Part shown: positions 12,151-22,590 of the stretch, in pieces
How positions within the stretch are numbered: the stretch's first letter is position 1
How the letters are laid out: each line of letters starts with the position of its first letter
DNA from: Siphonodentalium dalli
Lineage: Eukaryota; Mollusca; Scaphopoda; Gadilida; Siphonodentaliidae
Reading direction: 5' to 3'
Assembly (NCBI GenBank): GCA_032622095.1
Contig: CP136062.1
Location: forward strand, 3,844,001-3,908,000
DNA: 64,000 nucleotides
The notes under the pieces: model-generated
The model's database searches: none
Told to the model about the DNA's origin: nothing
The model's input: only the letters and a program-made list of their open reading frames with translations
Program-made: the position numbers and the translations under genes

Positions 12151-12570
12151 CCATTTTCTGTTGTTAAATCTATTTATTACACGATCCTACCATTATTCTA
12201 TTCAATAAACCCATTCTATAAATTGTGATATTAAACATTCGTTTAATAACAGGAAATAGTGCCAGGTGACCTTTGACTTCCGGTTTGTCGTCTGTTAACA
12301 TTCCTTATGCTACGTCTCAAAATACTATGGCTTCCAATATATTTCCAACAAACTATGATGAATGAAGAGTTTGAAAAGTTATGTCATTATATATACGTCA
12401 TTAATTGCGCCAAAGCGTCTTTATTTATCTGGGACTATTTCTGTACACGGGGAAATAACGATCGAATAGTTACGTGAAACGTCATCGCATGTCTTAAAGA
12501 AGCCGATGTTAGTTTCGCGTCCCATTTGTTGATTTAAGTATCTTTTGTCGATGTTTTGGACCATGTAATA
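12151..12570. other. intergenic, no gene seen
   Basis: No open frame with protein-like content and no repeat recognised in this stretch. Confidence 0.4.
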
Positions 12571-12573
12571 AAT

Positions 12574-12724
12574 AGAATCTACAACTCGTCCCCAGTTTAG
12601 AGTGGAAATTACAAAACTCGTCCAGTAAATTAGGTCTGGACCTCGCCAAAGGCTCGGTCCAGACCTAATTTACTGGACTCGTTTTGTAAATTCCGCTATA
12701 AACTGGGGACTCGTTGTAGATCCT
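12574..12724. repeat. near-perfect 150-bp palindrome (fold-back MITE-like)
   Basis: Two arms of about 70 bp are reverse complements with few mismatches, around a short centre near 12650. The left arm contains CAACTCGTCCCCAGTTTA and CCAGTAAATTAGGTCTGGAC; the right arm contains their complements. Such an element could extrude as a hairpin or make a hairpin RNA. Class unknown; no clear target duplication seen. Confidence 0.85.
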
Positions 12725-12726
12725 CT

Positions 12727-12966
12727 ATGTATCATGGTTGCATGGATATAATGATATTCCGGAAGATTCGTCCATATAGTTTAACGACCTTGATCAACGC
12801 ATATTGTATATAGATCGGACAGTCCTTTATTGAGGCAGTAGCGCAGTGTAAAATGATAAGTGCCGGAACGAATTGTAAAAAAAGTTTTAAAATATACAGC
12901 CTTACGGTTGTGGCATAGCCAGTAAATGGGTACCGTTACAGTATTCTCGACACTACCTGACATGCC
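12727..12966 (+). repeat. direct repeat, copy 2 (first at 11161-11400)
   Basis: See the copy at 11161-11400; substitutions and a small insertion (GCATGGATATAATG region) distinguish them. Confidence 0.75.
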
Positions 12967-13144
12967 CGAGTATTTGGTGTCGATTAAATTTTGTGAGATA
13001 TGACAATTATCCCAAGAAATATTGTCACTATAAAATGCTTAAATTTTCCACTTGTGTGGTTAAATCTATGAGTTTCCAACTTGAAATTTCCCGCTTCCAT
13101 TGAACCACTCACCTTTCTGTCAGGGATGTAGAGGGAATCATTTA

Positions 13145-13272
13145 GCATAATTATATCAGTTCAGTGTGAGATAAACACAGAACCGCATATGTGTGTTACC
13201 TGTCAAGTGGGAAATGACATAGTCGTGATATGGCATGCGTCTGAAACGACGTTAAACCCTCAATCAAACAAA
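13145..13272 (+). repeat. SINE body and tail fragment
   Basis: Positions about 13220-13272 read AGTCGTGATATGGCATGCGT, then CTGAAACGACGTTAAACCCT, then CAATCAAACA. The same tail, in minus orientation, ends the SINE at 21204-21484. Tails of this kind are common in molluscan SINEs (recalled from general knowledge, not searched). No tRNA head is attached. Confidence 0.55.
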
Positions 13273-13274
13273 GT

Positions 13275-14012
13275 TACCTGTCAATAGGTTATGAGAATTC
13301 TGCGATCAGAGAGGTATAACACTAAGGGGATTTGACTGATCGTGCCATCCTTGTGACATTACACTTGTCCGATAAACTGACGACAGTACCATATAAGACA
13401 TGCATGCGATTTTGTGTATAATTATCTTTCGTACCAAGCGTGCGGTATGGATATAGTGGCAGATGCGTCCGTATGCTTGCGACATGCAATGTGATAACAG
13501 TCCACAAATCTGTTAATTGCTCCTATTAATTCATGGCTATTTCTTAATTTCACAGTGCGTTTCAGAGTTGTTGATATTCCCGGAAGTTTGTCCGTATGCG
13601 TGCTTGCTACATGTAACAGAGTGTTCCACCAAATACACGTAACAGGGGTACGTGCCGTTCTGCTAAGTACGCTCACCCATCTACTCTTGTGGATCTAAAT
13701 AAGCATACATGTATGCTTCTAATAGCCTTCTATGTCCACCCTGTACTCTTATACTTGTATGCTTAATTAAGTTTTTAATTTGCTGCCATATATAGTGTGT
13801 ATTTGTGTCCGTATGTTTATTTAAACTGTGGGATTGTCAGGCAGACTATATATACTAAAGGCCAATCAGAATGGATTATTTTAGTTTGATGACACACACA
13901 TTTCTCCGAGTGGTCTAGCACATGTAGTACCCTGTACGTAACATCCTATACTTATTGTAATATTGAACTTAATGATCAACTTGGTGGTTGCTCCATTACG
14001 TGTCACGTACGA
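13275..14012. other. intergenic, decayed repeat fragments
   Basis: Positions 13320-13620 hold fragments related to the long dispersed repeat (CGTACCAAGCGTGCG at 13431 resembles the one at 11510). Otherwise no gene seen. Confidence 0.4.
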
Positions 14013-14333
14013 TCATATTATATTCATGTATTCATATATCTTTGTTTCGTTCGGATCGAGCTCGAATCGACGTTTCTCTTTCGTCTGGCCAAGCGACTTA
14101 TAACCTCCCATGAATCTCAAAAATTTCCCCTTGAAGATACGATAACCAACCGTCCAGAATTGCTTGACTGTATCTCTATATCGCATCGCGTGTATGTTTC
14201 CATTGCGGAGAAATGTGGCAACATCCATAAACAACTGGAAGGCAATGTTGTTTACATGAATTCCACGAAAAAGCGGCCATGGATACCGATAATGGGTATT
14301 TGCATCATAATCATGTCATCGGGGAATGTTGTT
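14013..14333 (-). pseudogene. short protein-like fragment, unknown family, probably broken
   Basis: On the minus strand the frame is open from just after a TGA (near 14334-14336) to a stop at 14013, about 106 codons. The composition looks coding: the residues read HDYDANTHYRYPWPLFRG, then VNNIAFQLFMDVATFLRNGN, then TVKQFWTVGYRIFKGKFLRF, and later GGYKSLGQTKEKRRFELDP. An in-frame ATG lies at 14234. No signal peptide or membrane segment is evident, and I do not recognise the family. Upstream the frame is closed and a MITE starts 80 bp away, with no convincing splice acceptor at the frame's edge, so it is either an exon of an unrecognised gene or the remains of a retrocopy or transposon protein. 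Confidence 0.35.
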
Positions 14334-14411
14334 GCTTCTTCTGTATTTCATTATTACTATCCAATGAACATATTTTGGAATGGTCATTGCCCTCACTATA
14401 CAATCTCTTAA

Positions 14412-14880
14412 AGGTACTCAATCCGATAAAACTCCTCTCAATTACTATTTCAATGGCTTCGGGGATCAACAATATTTGATTCGAGTCGAGGAAGTCACCC
14501 ATCAAAGCTCAGGTTTGTTAGATATCGATTTTAGAAAGCTATTATTTTTCATTATCGGGAATACTATCTGGCCCAGAACTCAGTCAAAATTGCGTTAAAA
14601 TTACCACTTGATTTTAGAGTTATTCATCATTGTCTGTTTGAATAGATTTGGAGTACACATCCAGAGCAGATTACGGCAGTTATTAGTACTCATCTCGAGA
14701 ACATAACACATTTCAAAAATCAATATCTAATAACTGTGAGCTTTGTTTGATGGGTTCCTCGACTCGAATCAAATATTGTTTACCCCCAAAGCCAAAGAAA
14801 TAGTAATATAGGACCCTCTGATCGGATTGTTGTTGTTGGAATCTGTTGAGATGGGGACCCTCTTTACGGATTGAGTACCT
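14412..14880. mobile_element. 469-bp MITE with TTAA target duplication
   Basis: The left end reads AGGTACTCAATCCG and the right end reads CGGATTGAGTACCT. The inverted repeats extend at least 150 bp with indels (left: TTTGATTCGAGTCGAGGAAG; right: GTTCCTCGACTCGAATCAAA). TTAA flanks both ends (14408-14411 and 14881-14884). TTAA duplications are the hallmark of piggyBac-type transposition; assignment to that superfamily is inference. No coding capacity. A partial relative lies at 3440-3612. Confidence 0.75.
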
Positions 14881-14884
14881 TTAA

Positions 14885-15757
14885 ACACCAGATATTGTGT
14901 GACTGGAGATCAATGATGCGCGCATGCGCAGTCAACGCATATTTTCATATTTTGCCAAATAAGGTCAAATGAACCAAAATATCATTTTCCAGCGGCTCAA
15001 GTGTCATTCTAGGTTAATAGTGAGGTATGTGTGGAAATGTTATTTTTGTCACATTTCCCATATCACAATCTGCCTCAATTATCATAGTATCCCCTTTTTG
15101 CACATATATTTTAGTAAAATGGCGGTTTAACCCCTACCAATAACCCGTTTCTAAGGTAAAAACAGTCGCATAGCAACCGTTGCCATGGAAAGTATTTTCG
15201 TGATTGCTCCCATATCTGAAAATAATACGTGGAACCTAATATACACATGTGCCAAGTTTTATGCTTTTATGACAATGTCCCCACTTGATACACAAAAAAC
15301 TATACCTAAAAAAATCGCACGGTGATTCCGTCACGCCCGTTGTGTGATTCCGTAACGGCGAACAAACCGAGTTAACTATTAATATACAAACAAGTGTGTG
15401 ACAATGCGGCTTTTTTCTGCAAGTATAATGTATCTACTTTGCTCATTGATAACTTTTTCCAGGTCAGCTTGGCCGAATGAGCAGGGTTCTTCAATAGTAC
15501 GGACCTACCCTCATATTGATGGCACCTTTTTGGTCATTCCGTCACGGACACACTTTGACCCAGAGTGAGATGATACTTAAATACACATATAATTGTATAT
15601 AACTAAACAACTTAGTATAGTATGTACAATGTTTTCATTTTAAGCGGTCAAATTAAACAACAATTGTTTGACATTAACCAAGATTCGCTAAAAAATTGTA
15701 ATTGTTTAATTTGAACAAACTATGAAGGAGCTGAATTGTTTGTTTCGCACAAATAGT
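14885..15757. other. intergenic and 3' flank of the fucosyltransferase gene
   Basis: No second gene seen. On the minus strand ATTAAA (15710-15705) lies about 48 bp past the fucosyltransferase stop and is a weak candidate poly(A) signal. An inverted repeat (arms about 15649-15668 and 15696-15715, TCAAATTAAACAA type) surrounds it. Confidence 0.4.
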
Positions 15758-16945
15758 TTAAGAGTGTACAGCATGGCAATAGCCTCCCACATCTTTGTCT
15801 ACCAGGCACCCCGGCAGGTTCTCATAAACTTGGGATTGTTTATCATTTCTCAACAACCTTTCACAGAGAATGCATGGAGTTCTAGTCCAAGTGGGTGTCA
15901 GTCTGTGGCTAGTAGTCCATTTCAGGTACGAGTTGTATTTAATTGGGTCCCCACCAACATCTTCTATGAAGTCTGCTAACTCTTCGAAGCTTTGGAAATC
16001 CATGGCATTTATGAACGATCTCGGTGGATATAGTTTGTTGTAGTTACCACCACCAACAACAATTGGGACTACGTTCCATGTTAAAGCTTGAAATCCTTTC
16101 TCTGTCACATAGTCGGCACAGATACCACTTGGCAGCGCTAGGCGAAACTTATAATTCTTTAACAGCGACACACATGCGGAACCATTTCGAGGGCATATCA
16201 AGTCTCCACAACGACCGTACGTATCTACAGTGACATATTTATTCAGGTCTTTAGCAAACTTGACCCTGTCGAATGGGGTACGGCAGTTAGAGGCCATGAA
16301 AAAAATATTCTTTGTTTTGTTTGCCCAATGGTCTTCCATTGTTTTTATTTCGTGCAATCTTTCGACTTGATAAAAAGGGTGATAAATGTCTGAGTCTGTG
16401 CGATACGTGAACGTCCAGTTGAAGAAATTGTTGTGTTTCTTTGTTAGATGTATACTGGCATGATAAGGAGGCTCGTGGTTCAACAAGATAAAGAGTTGAT
16501 CAGTATTATTTCGCTGCGGCAGTGATCTGAGTCGTGACAGTTCCATAAGTACTGCGTCAGTCTGGTTGACCAATTGTTTATTTCTTGTAAAGGTGCACAT
16601 GTTTTTCAAATGGGGACACTTCATGTCGCTAATTTTTTTGAAGTAGTGGGTGTCCCAAAATAGAATCAGTTTTCTGGTTTTTCTGGTGACATTATGTTGT
16701 GGAAAAATATGGACATATTTCCGATTATCTGGACTTATCTCGTATATATTGTCTCTATGAGGATAGTATGGGTCGGGAGGATATTTATTAGCACTGCGAC
16801 GAGTATTCCACATATTTGCACCTAGCTTTCCAAGAGGTATTCTACTCCGTACGATGCTTTTAAGATTGAAGAAACCAAACAAGATGATCAGCGAACTAAG
16901 AAGCAGCACATATTGCACAATGATCCGTTTCCGCAGGAAAAACAT
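15758..16945 (-). CDS. alpha-1,3-fucosyltransferase, GT10 family
   Basis: Transfers fucose from GDP-fucose to GlcNAc-containing acceptor glycans in the Golgi lumen (family knowledge). The start chosen here, ATG at 16945-16943, gives 395 residues; an ATG 48 bp upstream lies inside the predicted intron. The protein begins with MFFLRKR and a hydrophobic segment (about residues 8-26), the type II membrane anchor. A stem follows, then the FucT N-terminal domain (about 90-190) with NHEPPYH, whose Glu (residue 158) matches the catalytic base, then the GT10 domain (about 212-345): FFMASNC, an Arg at 227, YGRCG, DYVTEK (278-283; Tyr, Glu and Lys bind donor in characterised enzymes), PIVVGGGNY and PPRSFI. 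A CxxC pair (358, 361) sits near the C terminus. Six N-glycosylation sequons are present. Oddity: the usual FENS before DYVTEK is LPSG. The coding region is one exon of normal length. Acceptor and exact linkage cannot be read from sequence. Confidence 0.92.
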   Translation of the reverse strand: MFFLRKRIIVQYVLLLSSLIILFGFFNLKSIVRSRIPLGKLGANMWNTRRSANKYPPDPYYPHRDNIYEISPDNRKYVHIFPQHNVTRKTRKLILFWDTHYFKKISDMKCPHLKNMCTFTRNKQLVNQTDAVLMELSRLRSLPQRNNTDQLFILLNHEPPYHASIHLTKKHNNFFNWTFTYRTDSDIYHPFYQVERLHEIKTMEDHWANKTKNIFFMASNCRTPFDRVKFAKDLNKYVTVDTYGRCGDLICPRNGSACVSLLKNYKFRLALPSGICADYVTEKGFQALTWNVVPIVVGGGNYNKLYPPRSFINAMDFQSFEELADFIEDVGGDPIKYNSYLKWTTSHRLTPTWTRTPCILCERLLRNDKQSQVYENLPGCLVDKDVGGYCHAVHS

Positions 16946-16965
16946 GTCTACACTAATGGAGCCAC

Positions 16966-16985
16966 CTGTAAATATAATGTAAACA
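16966..16985 (-). promoter_or_regulatory. 3' splice acceptor in the 5' UTR of the fucosyltransferase gene
   Basis: Read on the minus strand, the sequence is GTTTACATTATATTTACAG followed by GTGGC, a good T-rich tract plus CAG acceptor. The exon would begin at 16965, 20 bases before the ATG at 16945. This supports an upstream non-coding exon (at higher coordinates) and excludes the upstream in-frame ATG at 16993. The first exon and promoter could not be located. Confidence 0.6.
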
Positions 16986-16989
16986 ATTA

Positions 16990-17390
16990 TCAAATATTGA
17001 TTATGTAAAGCTTACCGCCTTTAAACATATACTCAACTTTGCATGGTGATTTCACTGACCTGTTTATGTTATTAGTTATATGTAGATCGGGGACGATGGC
17101 ATACAGCTGGCAGCCTACATACATGTATGGGCATATATCACACTCAGTTAAAAGTTATAACCATTATACGAAATTAACGCTCTTTCTTTTTTATTGCGAA
17201 AAACAAACTAAATTGGCAACAAATATATTTCATCATCTGTGCCGCCACTCCCCCTTTTATTCCTCGTAAAATTGACCCATGTTAGACCCGTTTGGTGCCA
17301 GCTTGATGGTCCACCGTGCAGTTGTATAGAAAACAGACATTCGCAAATATAGGCACCTAATTTGGAATATGTAAACCACACGATTTGATT
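16990..17390. other. presumed intron or upstream region of the fucosyltransferase gene
   Basis: No coding sequence or clear promoter seen. If the splice acceptor is real, this belongs to the first intron. Confidence 0.4.
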
Positions 17391-17394
17391 CCTG

Positions 17395-18115
17395 GGATCA
17401 TTGGAGAAAAATGTGTATCATTTTGGTGGAAATAACGCTAAACATTTGATCAGTTTCGATTACCCTCCCCGCCTCATGTCAGTATTAAGCGGCGCAAATT
17501 GTGACACCCTTAAACCACACAAAAACTCGTTATGAAGATGAATGTATATAAAATTGGTGGAAATCGGTGACTAAACATATTCTTATCAAATTTAGTGACC
17601 CCAAATCTCACACAATCGGCACAATATGGCGTCTTTAAATCAAGAAGAATGTTTCGTGGACATCGGCACTAATATTGTGTTTTATACATTTTGGTTCCCC
17701 TCTCCCCTTCCGAGCCTCTTGGCTCAATGATGAAACTTTTTACAGCTTCAAGCCACACAATTAGACTCATGATGTCATGGAGAAATTTGGTGGTAATCGG
17801 CGACTAAACAAATTATCAAATTTGGTGCGCCCCCCAATCTCTCAGGCTAACGGCACTAATTTGGTGTCTTTAAATCACACTATTATATGTTCGTCGTATA
17901 ATTTGGTGGAAATCGGTGCTAATAATATTGTTTATCAATTGTGGTGCTCCTCTCCCCTTCGGTGTACTCTTGACACAATGCCGTATATCATGGAGAAGAA
18001 TGTGTATCAATTTGGTGGAATCCACCGCTAAACTATGTTTATTAATTTGTGGGCCCCTTCCCCTGCTGTGCACCCATAACGGCGTCAATTTTGACACCTT
18101 TAAGCTGAATTGTCA
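17395..18115. repeat. degenerate tandem repeat, about six units of ~118 bp
   Basis: Recurring blocks of the form TTTGGTGGAAATCGGTG, then CTAAACA, then TTATCAAATTTGGTGCCCC occur at about 17421, 17552, 17652, 17785, 17901 and 18010. Spacing is 99-133 bp. Units are strongly diverged, so the array is old. Confidence 0.65.
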
Positions 18116-18119
18116 TGGT

Positions 18120-18960
18120 TGAGCTGTGTATGTAAGTATGGGGTGTACGTGTGGGGTATTTGTATACATAGAAGGGCGGTATGGCCATTGGTTAGGTGTA
18201 TCTATATACACCTGGGGTGACTCTTTGGTCATGGTGTGGCCAATATGGATACAGGGAGTGACCGTATGGCAATATTAATGGTAAGGTGAATTGGTATACA
18301 AGGAGTAACTTTATGAGTATACGGCGAGTGGCTGAATTGTCATGGTTGACGTGTATATGCAAGTCTGGAGTGCACGAATGGCCGTGTATGCGGTGTGGGA
18401 CATTGGTATATCCATAATGGGTGTAAGGCCATTGGTGAGGTATAGATGTATACTAGTTATGCATAGAGTGACTCTATGGTTATAAGTTGGGTGCATATGT
18501 ATATTTTGGGTGGCTATATTGCCATGGCTTTTGCAAACGGATATACAGGGAGTGACTGTGTGACACTGTCACCACTGTTGAGGCGAATTGGTATACATAA
18601 ATTGATGTATCATCATGAATGTGGCGAATAGGTATACATGGAGTGAATATATGAACATGTGTGGAGCGTATCTGTACATCTAGAGTGGCTCTGTGCATGT
18701 AGAAATTATATATACATGTAGTCACTGTATGGACAGATGTGAAACGCATGTGTTATTATATGATCATGGGCGAGGTGTAGGAGCATGTCATGTGTGCCTG
18801 TATCTTCATCACGGCTGTGTGGCCATGTGTATGTGTATATGCTGTACGGTAATGAGTGAGCTGTATATGTATACATATAATGGCACATGATCATTTATGT
18901 GGTGTTCATGTATATATGGAGTGACTGTATGGCTATGTGTGGGTTGTTCAGTTGTACCTT
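18120..18960. repeat. degenerate minisatellite, GGAGTGACTGTATGGCC type
   Basis: The phrase GGAGTGACTGTATGG, with variants, recurs (for example 18248, 18304, 18469, 18551, 18641, 18682, 18917), linked by TATACA- and GTGTGG-rich sequence. The repeat length is irregular, roughly 40-60 bp. It abuts the preceding ~118-bp repeat. Confidence 0.55.
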
Positions 18961-20390
18961 TGGGTGATTATCGCTTTCCACAATACAATACATGTTAATC
19001 CTCTTCAAAATGGTAAAACAGAACAACTTAATCCGAATGTGTTCTAGGTTGACACTCAAATATGAGTTTATCGACCAAACTATAACTGTTACAGTGATTT
19101 GTCAACAGACATTGCTAACCTGGAAGTAAGTTCAAATAATATAGTCTAAAAAATATTATTATAATATTTTTCAATATTTTAACCTATTCCAAAAACATTG
19201 GTATATTATTGGACTCATTAGCCATTTATCGACAATGCCACTCTGACTGTAACATTAATGTTTACATAACAATGGTTTCGGCCTGTTAAATCAAATCTTG
19301 TCATTGGAGAGTTATTAATAGCGAGCCCGAAACGAGACCCCTGCACGTGAGCGATAAGCATATACGTGTACGCGAGATCTACGCTATACTATTCGTTGTT
19401 TTGGCGGGAAATCTATAAAAAGTAATATAGTACTAAATATAATAATTGATTACTAGATATAGATGTCGGAGACTGACCTATCACAACTAACGTTAGTTAT
19501 CAATTACCAATCAAAATTAACGTTACTTATCAATTACGACGGTTGACTTAGAGACTCCAGTATCCAGTTCCACCTCAAAGTTCATAATAATTAACATTAA
19601 CTGATTAAAGCAGTCAGTAGCAAAGGTGAGTTAGACTCCATTATAAGCCCACGTAGGGCTCTGATTGTACTGGGCGCACACACGCGACGCTGGGAGAGCT
19701 GAATTGCAATATGGTTCCTTTGAAATTTGTTTCTTAAAAATAGATTGACCTTTGACATGCCCTGTTGAACTCTTGGTATCGTCTTTCCGAGTCACCCATT
19801 TAGCTATTGGGTGATCTCGTTTGTCTTAACCAATCAGAATTAATGTTGATCACAGTCGGTTGTTAGGCAAGTGATGCTATTCAAACAACTGAAAATCGCC
19901 ACCTCGGATTATTATTTCCACGAATTACCAATTACCACACAAGACTGTATAGGTGGGTGAGAATAACCTGCTTACATTATGCTATACAAGGTGATTGCAT
20001 GTATATGATCAGTATCGGATGTAGCATATACGCCTTGTTTGACCGCGAATGTAACAAATTCACCAATTCCAGGCCGGGCGAGGGCAGAGTGATTATTGAC
20101 TATTGACTCTAAGTCTAACTTAGTGACTGAGTCTCTCCTCGGGTTCAAAGTCATAATTCCACGATTCACTCTAGCAACAAATTTCGAAATTAAACTTTGA
20201 ACTAATCAAGCACCGACCTCATTTATAATTATACATGTGAGTATGTTTAACTTACTATGCAAACAACGACAAAATTAATTTATGAACAACGTTTTGTCAA
20301 GCGTGTCAGTAACCGCGACCATAATTTATTTCTACAAAAAGGAAGCAGTAGTGTGTAGACCAGATAGTCTGTAACAATACATTCCACCCG
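18961..20390. other. intergenic, two small repeat features
   Basis: Positions 19478-19540 contain a short tandem duplication of ACGTTA(G/C)TTATCAATTAC. Positions about 19800-19950 (AACCAATCAGAATT, then TTATTTCCACGAATTACCA, then TTACCACACAA) resemble 49690-49810, so a dispersed element is likely. No gene seen. Confidence 0.45.
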
Positions 20391-20475
20391 GTACCATATT
20401 GTACTTAATTATATTCCACCCGGAAAACATATTGTTCTTAAATATATTCCACCCGGAAAACCATTGTTCTTAATT
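20380..20475. repeat. short tandem repeat, three units (ATTCCACCCGG)
   Basis: ACATTCCACCCGGTACCATA, ATATTCCACCCGGAAAACAT and ATATTCCACCCGGAAAACCA follow each other at roughly 34- to 37-bp spacing, each with TTGT(A/T)CTTAA. Confidence 0.75.
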
Positions 20476-21200
20476 AGCATGTGATTTAAGAGAACAAACC
20501 ATTCTACTTTTCCTAAACAAAAGAAGGAACTGTGTACCCCACAGGTGTCTGGAGAACAATACAATATAATCCTTAGAAATTCAAAGGTACTATTATATAA
20601 AGACAAAGCCTGTGAACTCAGGAACCAGCATGAACATCAGAACATTACATTCTACCCTTTTGAAGTCTCAAAGTTATTGTTATAATTATAAAACAAAGCG
20701 TTAACTCATGAACATGCACGAACCACAGGTAGAATTAAACCTAAACAAAGAAATCTATATGTATACTTCGAATATATGGATCTAGTGTCAAGGAGGACAT
20801 TATAAATAACAACAAATCAAAATATTCAAGCACACTCCATCTACGTATAGTAGACTGGATGGGAATGCACCCTTTCTGTTTAAAGTTTATACGCAGAAAA
20901 TATCAGACTGAAGCAACTGTAAATACCTATGGAATTAGTTCACACTAATTCAAAGCCTAATACGAATCCGAGCGTGTCTGTGTTAAAACCATAAAATACA
21001 CGATATGTAATGCTTGGGGATATGCGAATCGAGCAATATCATTTCGAATCGAATCTCGATTCAAATCAGTCAAGCCAATCGAATCTCTCATCGAAATATT
21101 GCATCAGTGGTATGACTGGTTTCAAGAGTGAAGACGTAGTTATATCACTCGAGTAAGTCACCATACCAACATCAATTAGTCTCTTGGTAACGATTTGTTT
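20476..21200. other. intergenic, no gene seen
   Basis: No protein-like frame, RNA gene or repeat recognised. Confidence 0.4.
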
Positions 21201-21203
21201 GGA

Positions 21204-21484
21204 TTGTTAGGGTTTATCATCGTTCTAGCCGCTACACCACACACGAAGGTGTCAATTTTACCGGTGGAGCAAAGACCACGCAGAGGTTTAATGTCACCGA
21301 AAAATTGTCCCACCGCGTGTAGAAACTACCGACCCTAGGAAGGCAACTGACAAACTTACCCAGATACATGATTTATGTCAGCCTATTTATGATGGGGTTC
21401 GAACCAGCTTCGTCAGAGCTGGGCGATCTGTGACGGGGTAATGCATATGACACTCTACCAACTGAACCACCAGAAGCCCCCCCC
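21204..21484 (-). mobile_element. tRNA-derived SINE
   Basis: On the minus strand the head (about 21480-21395) reads TGGTTCAGTTGGTAGAGTG, a pol III A box, and GGTTCGAACCC, a B box, about 55 bp apart as in tRNA-derived SINEs. The body follows and the element ends near 21211 in GTAGCGGCTAGAACGATGAT, then AAACCC, the tail also seen at 5358-5400 and 13220-13272. No intact tRNA cloverleaf is claimed. A C-run (21477-21486) lies just at the 5' boundary. Confidence 0.7.
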
Positions 21485-21486
21485 CC

Positions 21487-21726
21487 AATTTGCTAGATCA
21501 GTTATACCAGTCTTGCAATGTGTCTATGGTCTATAACTCAGTCTACAACAGAGGTTGTTTCTAGGATGTTTCATTGGTTTTCGTGAAAAAGGAATAATAA
21601 CCATTGAAGTAACAAGAATGAAACTGGTGCCGATGATTCGAATCAAATCAAGACATTGTTCCGGAACAGAGGAATGTCATAATCCGAGAATACGCTTTTA
21701 GTTCTGCAGAGTCAGTTCTGATCCTA
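21487..21726. other. intergenic, no gene seen
   Basis: Unique-looking sequence between the SINE and the 80-bp tandem repeat. Confidence 0.35.
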
Positions 21727-21968
21727 CGTTCCGAATGATTAATGGATCCTTATCAAACGTTAGAGAAATACGGTGAAATCCCGGTCATTCCCGTGCATCC
21801 TGGCTAGATTCCGAATGAATGATTGGTCCATATCCAACGTTGGAGAATGACGGTGCAATCCCGGTCATTCCCAGCATCCTGGCTAGATTCCGAATGAATG
21901 ATTGATCCATATCCAACGTTGGGGAATGACGGTGTAATCCCGGTCATCCCCGGGCATCCTGTCTAGAT
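21727..21968. repeat. tandem repeat, three units of ~80 bp
   Basis: Each unit runs ATTCCGAATGAATGATTG, CCATATCCAACGTTGG, GAATGACGGTG, AATCCCGGTCATTCCC, GCATCCTGGCTAG. Unit starts are near 21728, 21810 and 21889. The second and third units are the most alike. Confidence 0.85.
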
Positions 21969-22194
21969 TAATTAAGAGTCAGTATGGTTTAATATCCAGG
22001 GTATGACTTCCTGTTGAGGGTTATATCGCTGTGTTTGGGTTAAGAAACTAAAATTAATTAGTCTAATGATTTTGAAATCAGCGTGTAACACCACGTTTAT
22101 ACATATCAACATAGTACTGTCTAGTGTGTAGGACTTCATACGTTGTGTTAAGAAATTACAATTTAACCGATTCACATTTTAATTTGGCTCAAAT

Positions 22195-22590
22195 GACCAG
22201 CATGTACAAATGCTCTTGTACAAATGCTCTATAAACTGAGATTTTAGAAACTCCTTGGCACGGCGTGTTGAATCACGCCTGTCACATAAAAATCGCTATC
22301 TATTATCATAGAATGCCAAACTAAGCATCTCCATATATACCAGCATGTATTTTAATGCTCTATAACATAAGCTTTTACAACATCATTTGTCAAACCACGT
22401 CGTCCGTGTCAAATCAGTATCCAAGTTAACCTGGAACGCCAAATTAGACATCACAATATATACCAGCATGTACATCAATGCTCTATACCATAACATTTTA
22501 CAAACTCATTAGCGTTGACGTGTCAAATCTCGTCGTTTGTGTCAAAGCACGATCCCATAAACCTGGAACACCAAATTAAATATCACGGGC
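22195..22590. repeat. tandem repeat, three diverged units of ~120-143 bp
   Basis: CCAGCATGTAC...AATGCTCTATA followed by a GTGTCAAATC block and CTGGAACGCCAAATTA recurs with unit starts near 22197, 22340 and 22461. Confidence 0.7.

Noticed and set aside
15722-15979. 85-codon plus-strand frame
   Set aside because: Antisense shadow of the fucosyltransferase C-terminal coding region; the same holds for 16024-16233.
21395-21480. Functional tRNA gene (minus strand)
   Set aside because: A and B boxes are present but no convincing acceptor stem or anticodon arm; sequence continues into a SINE body and tail.
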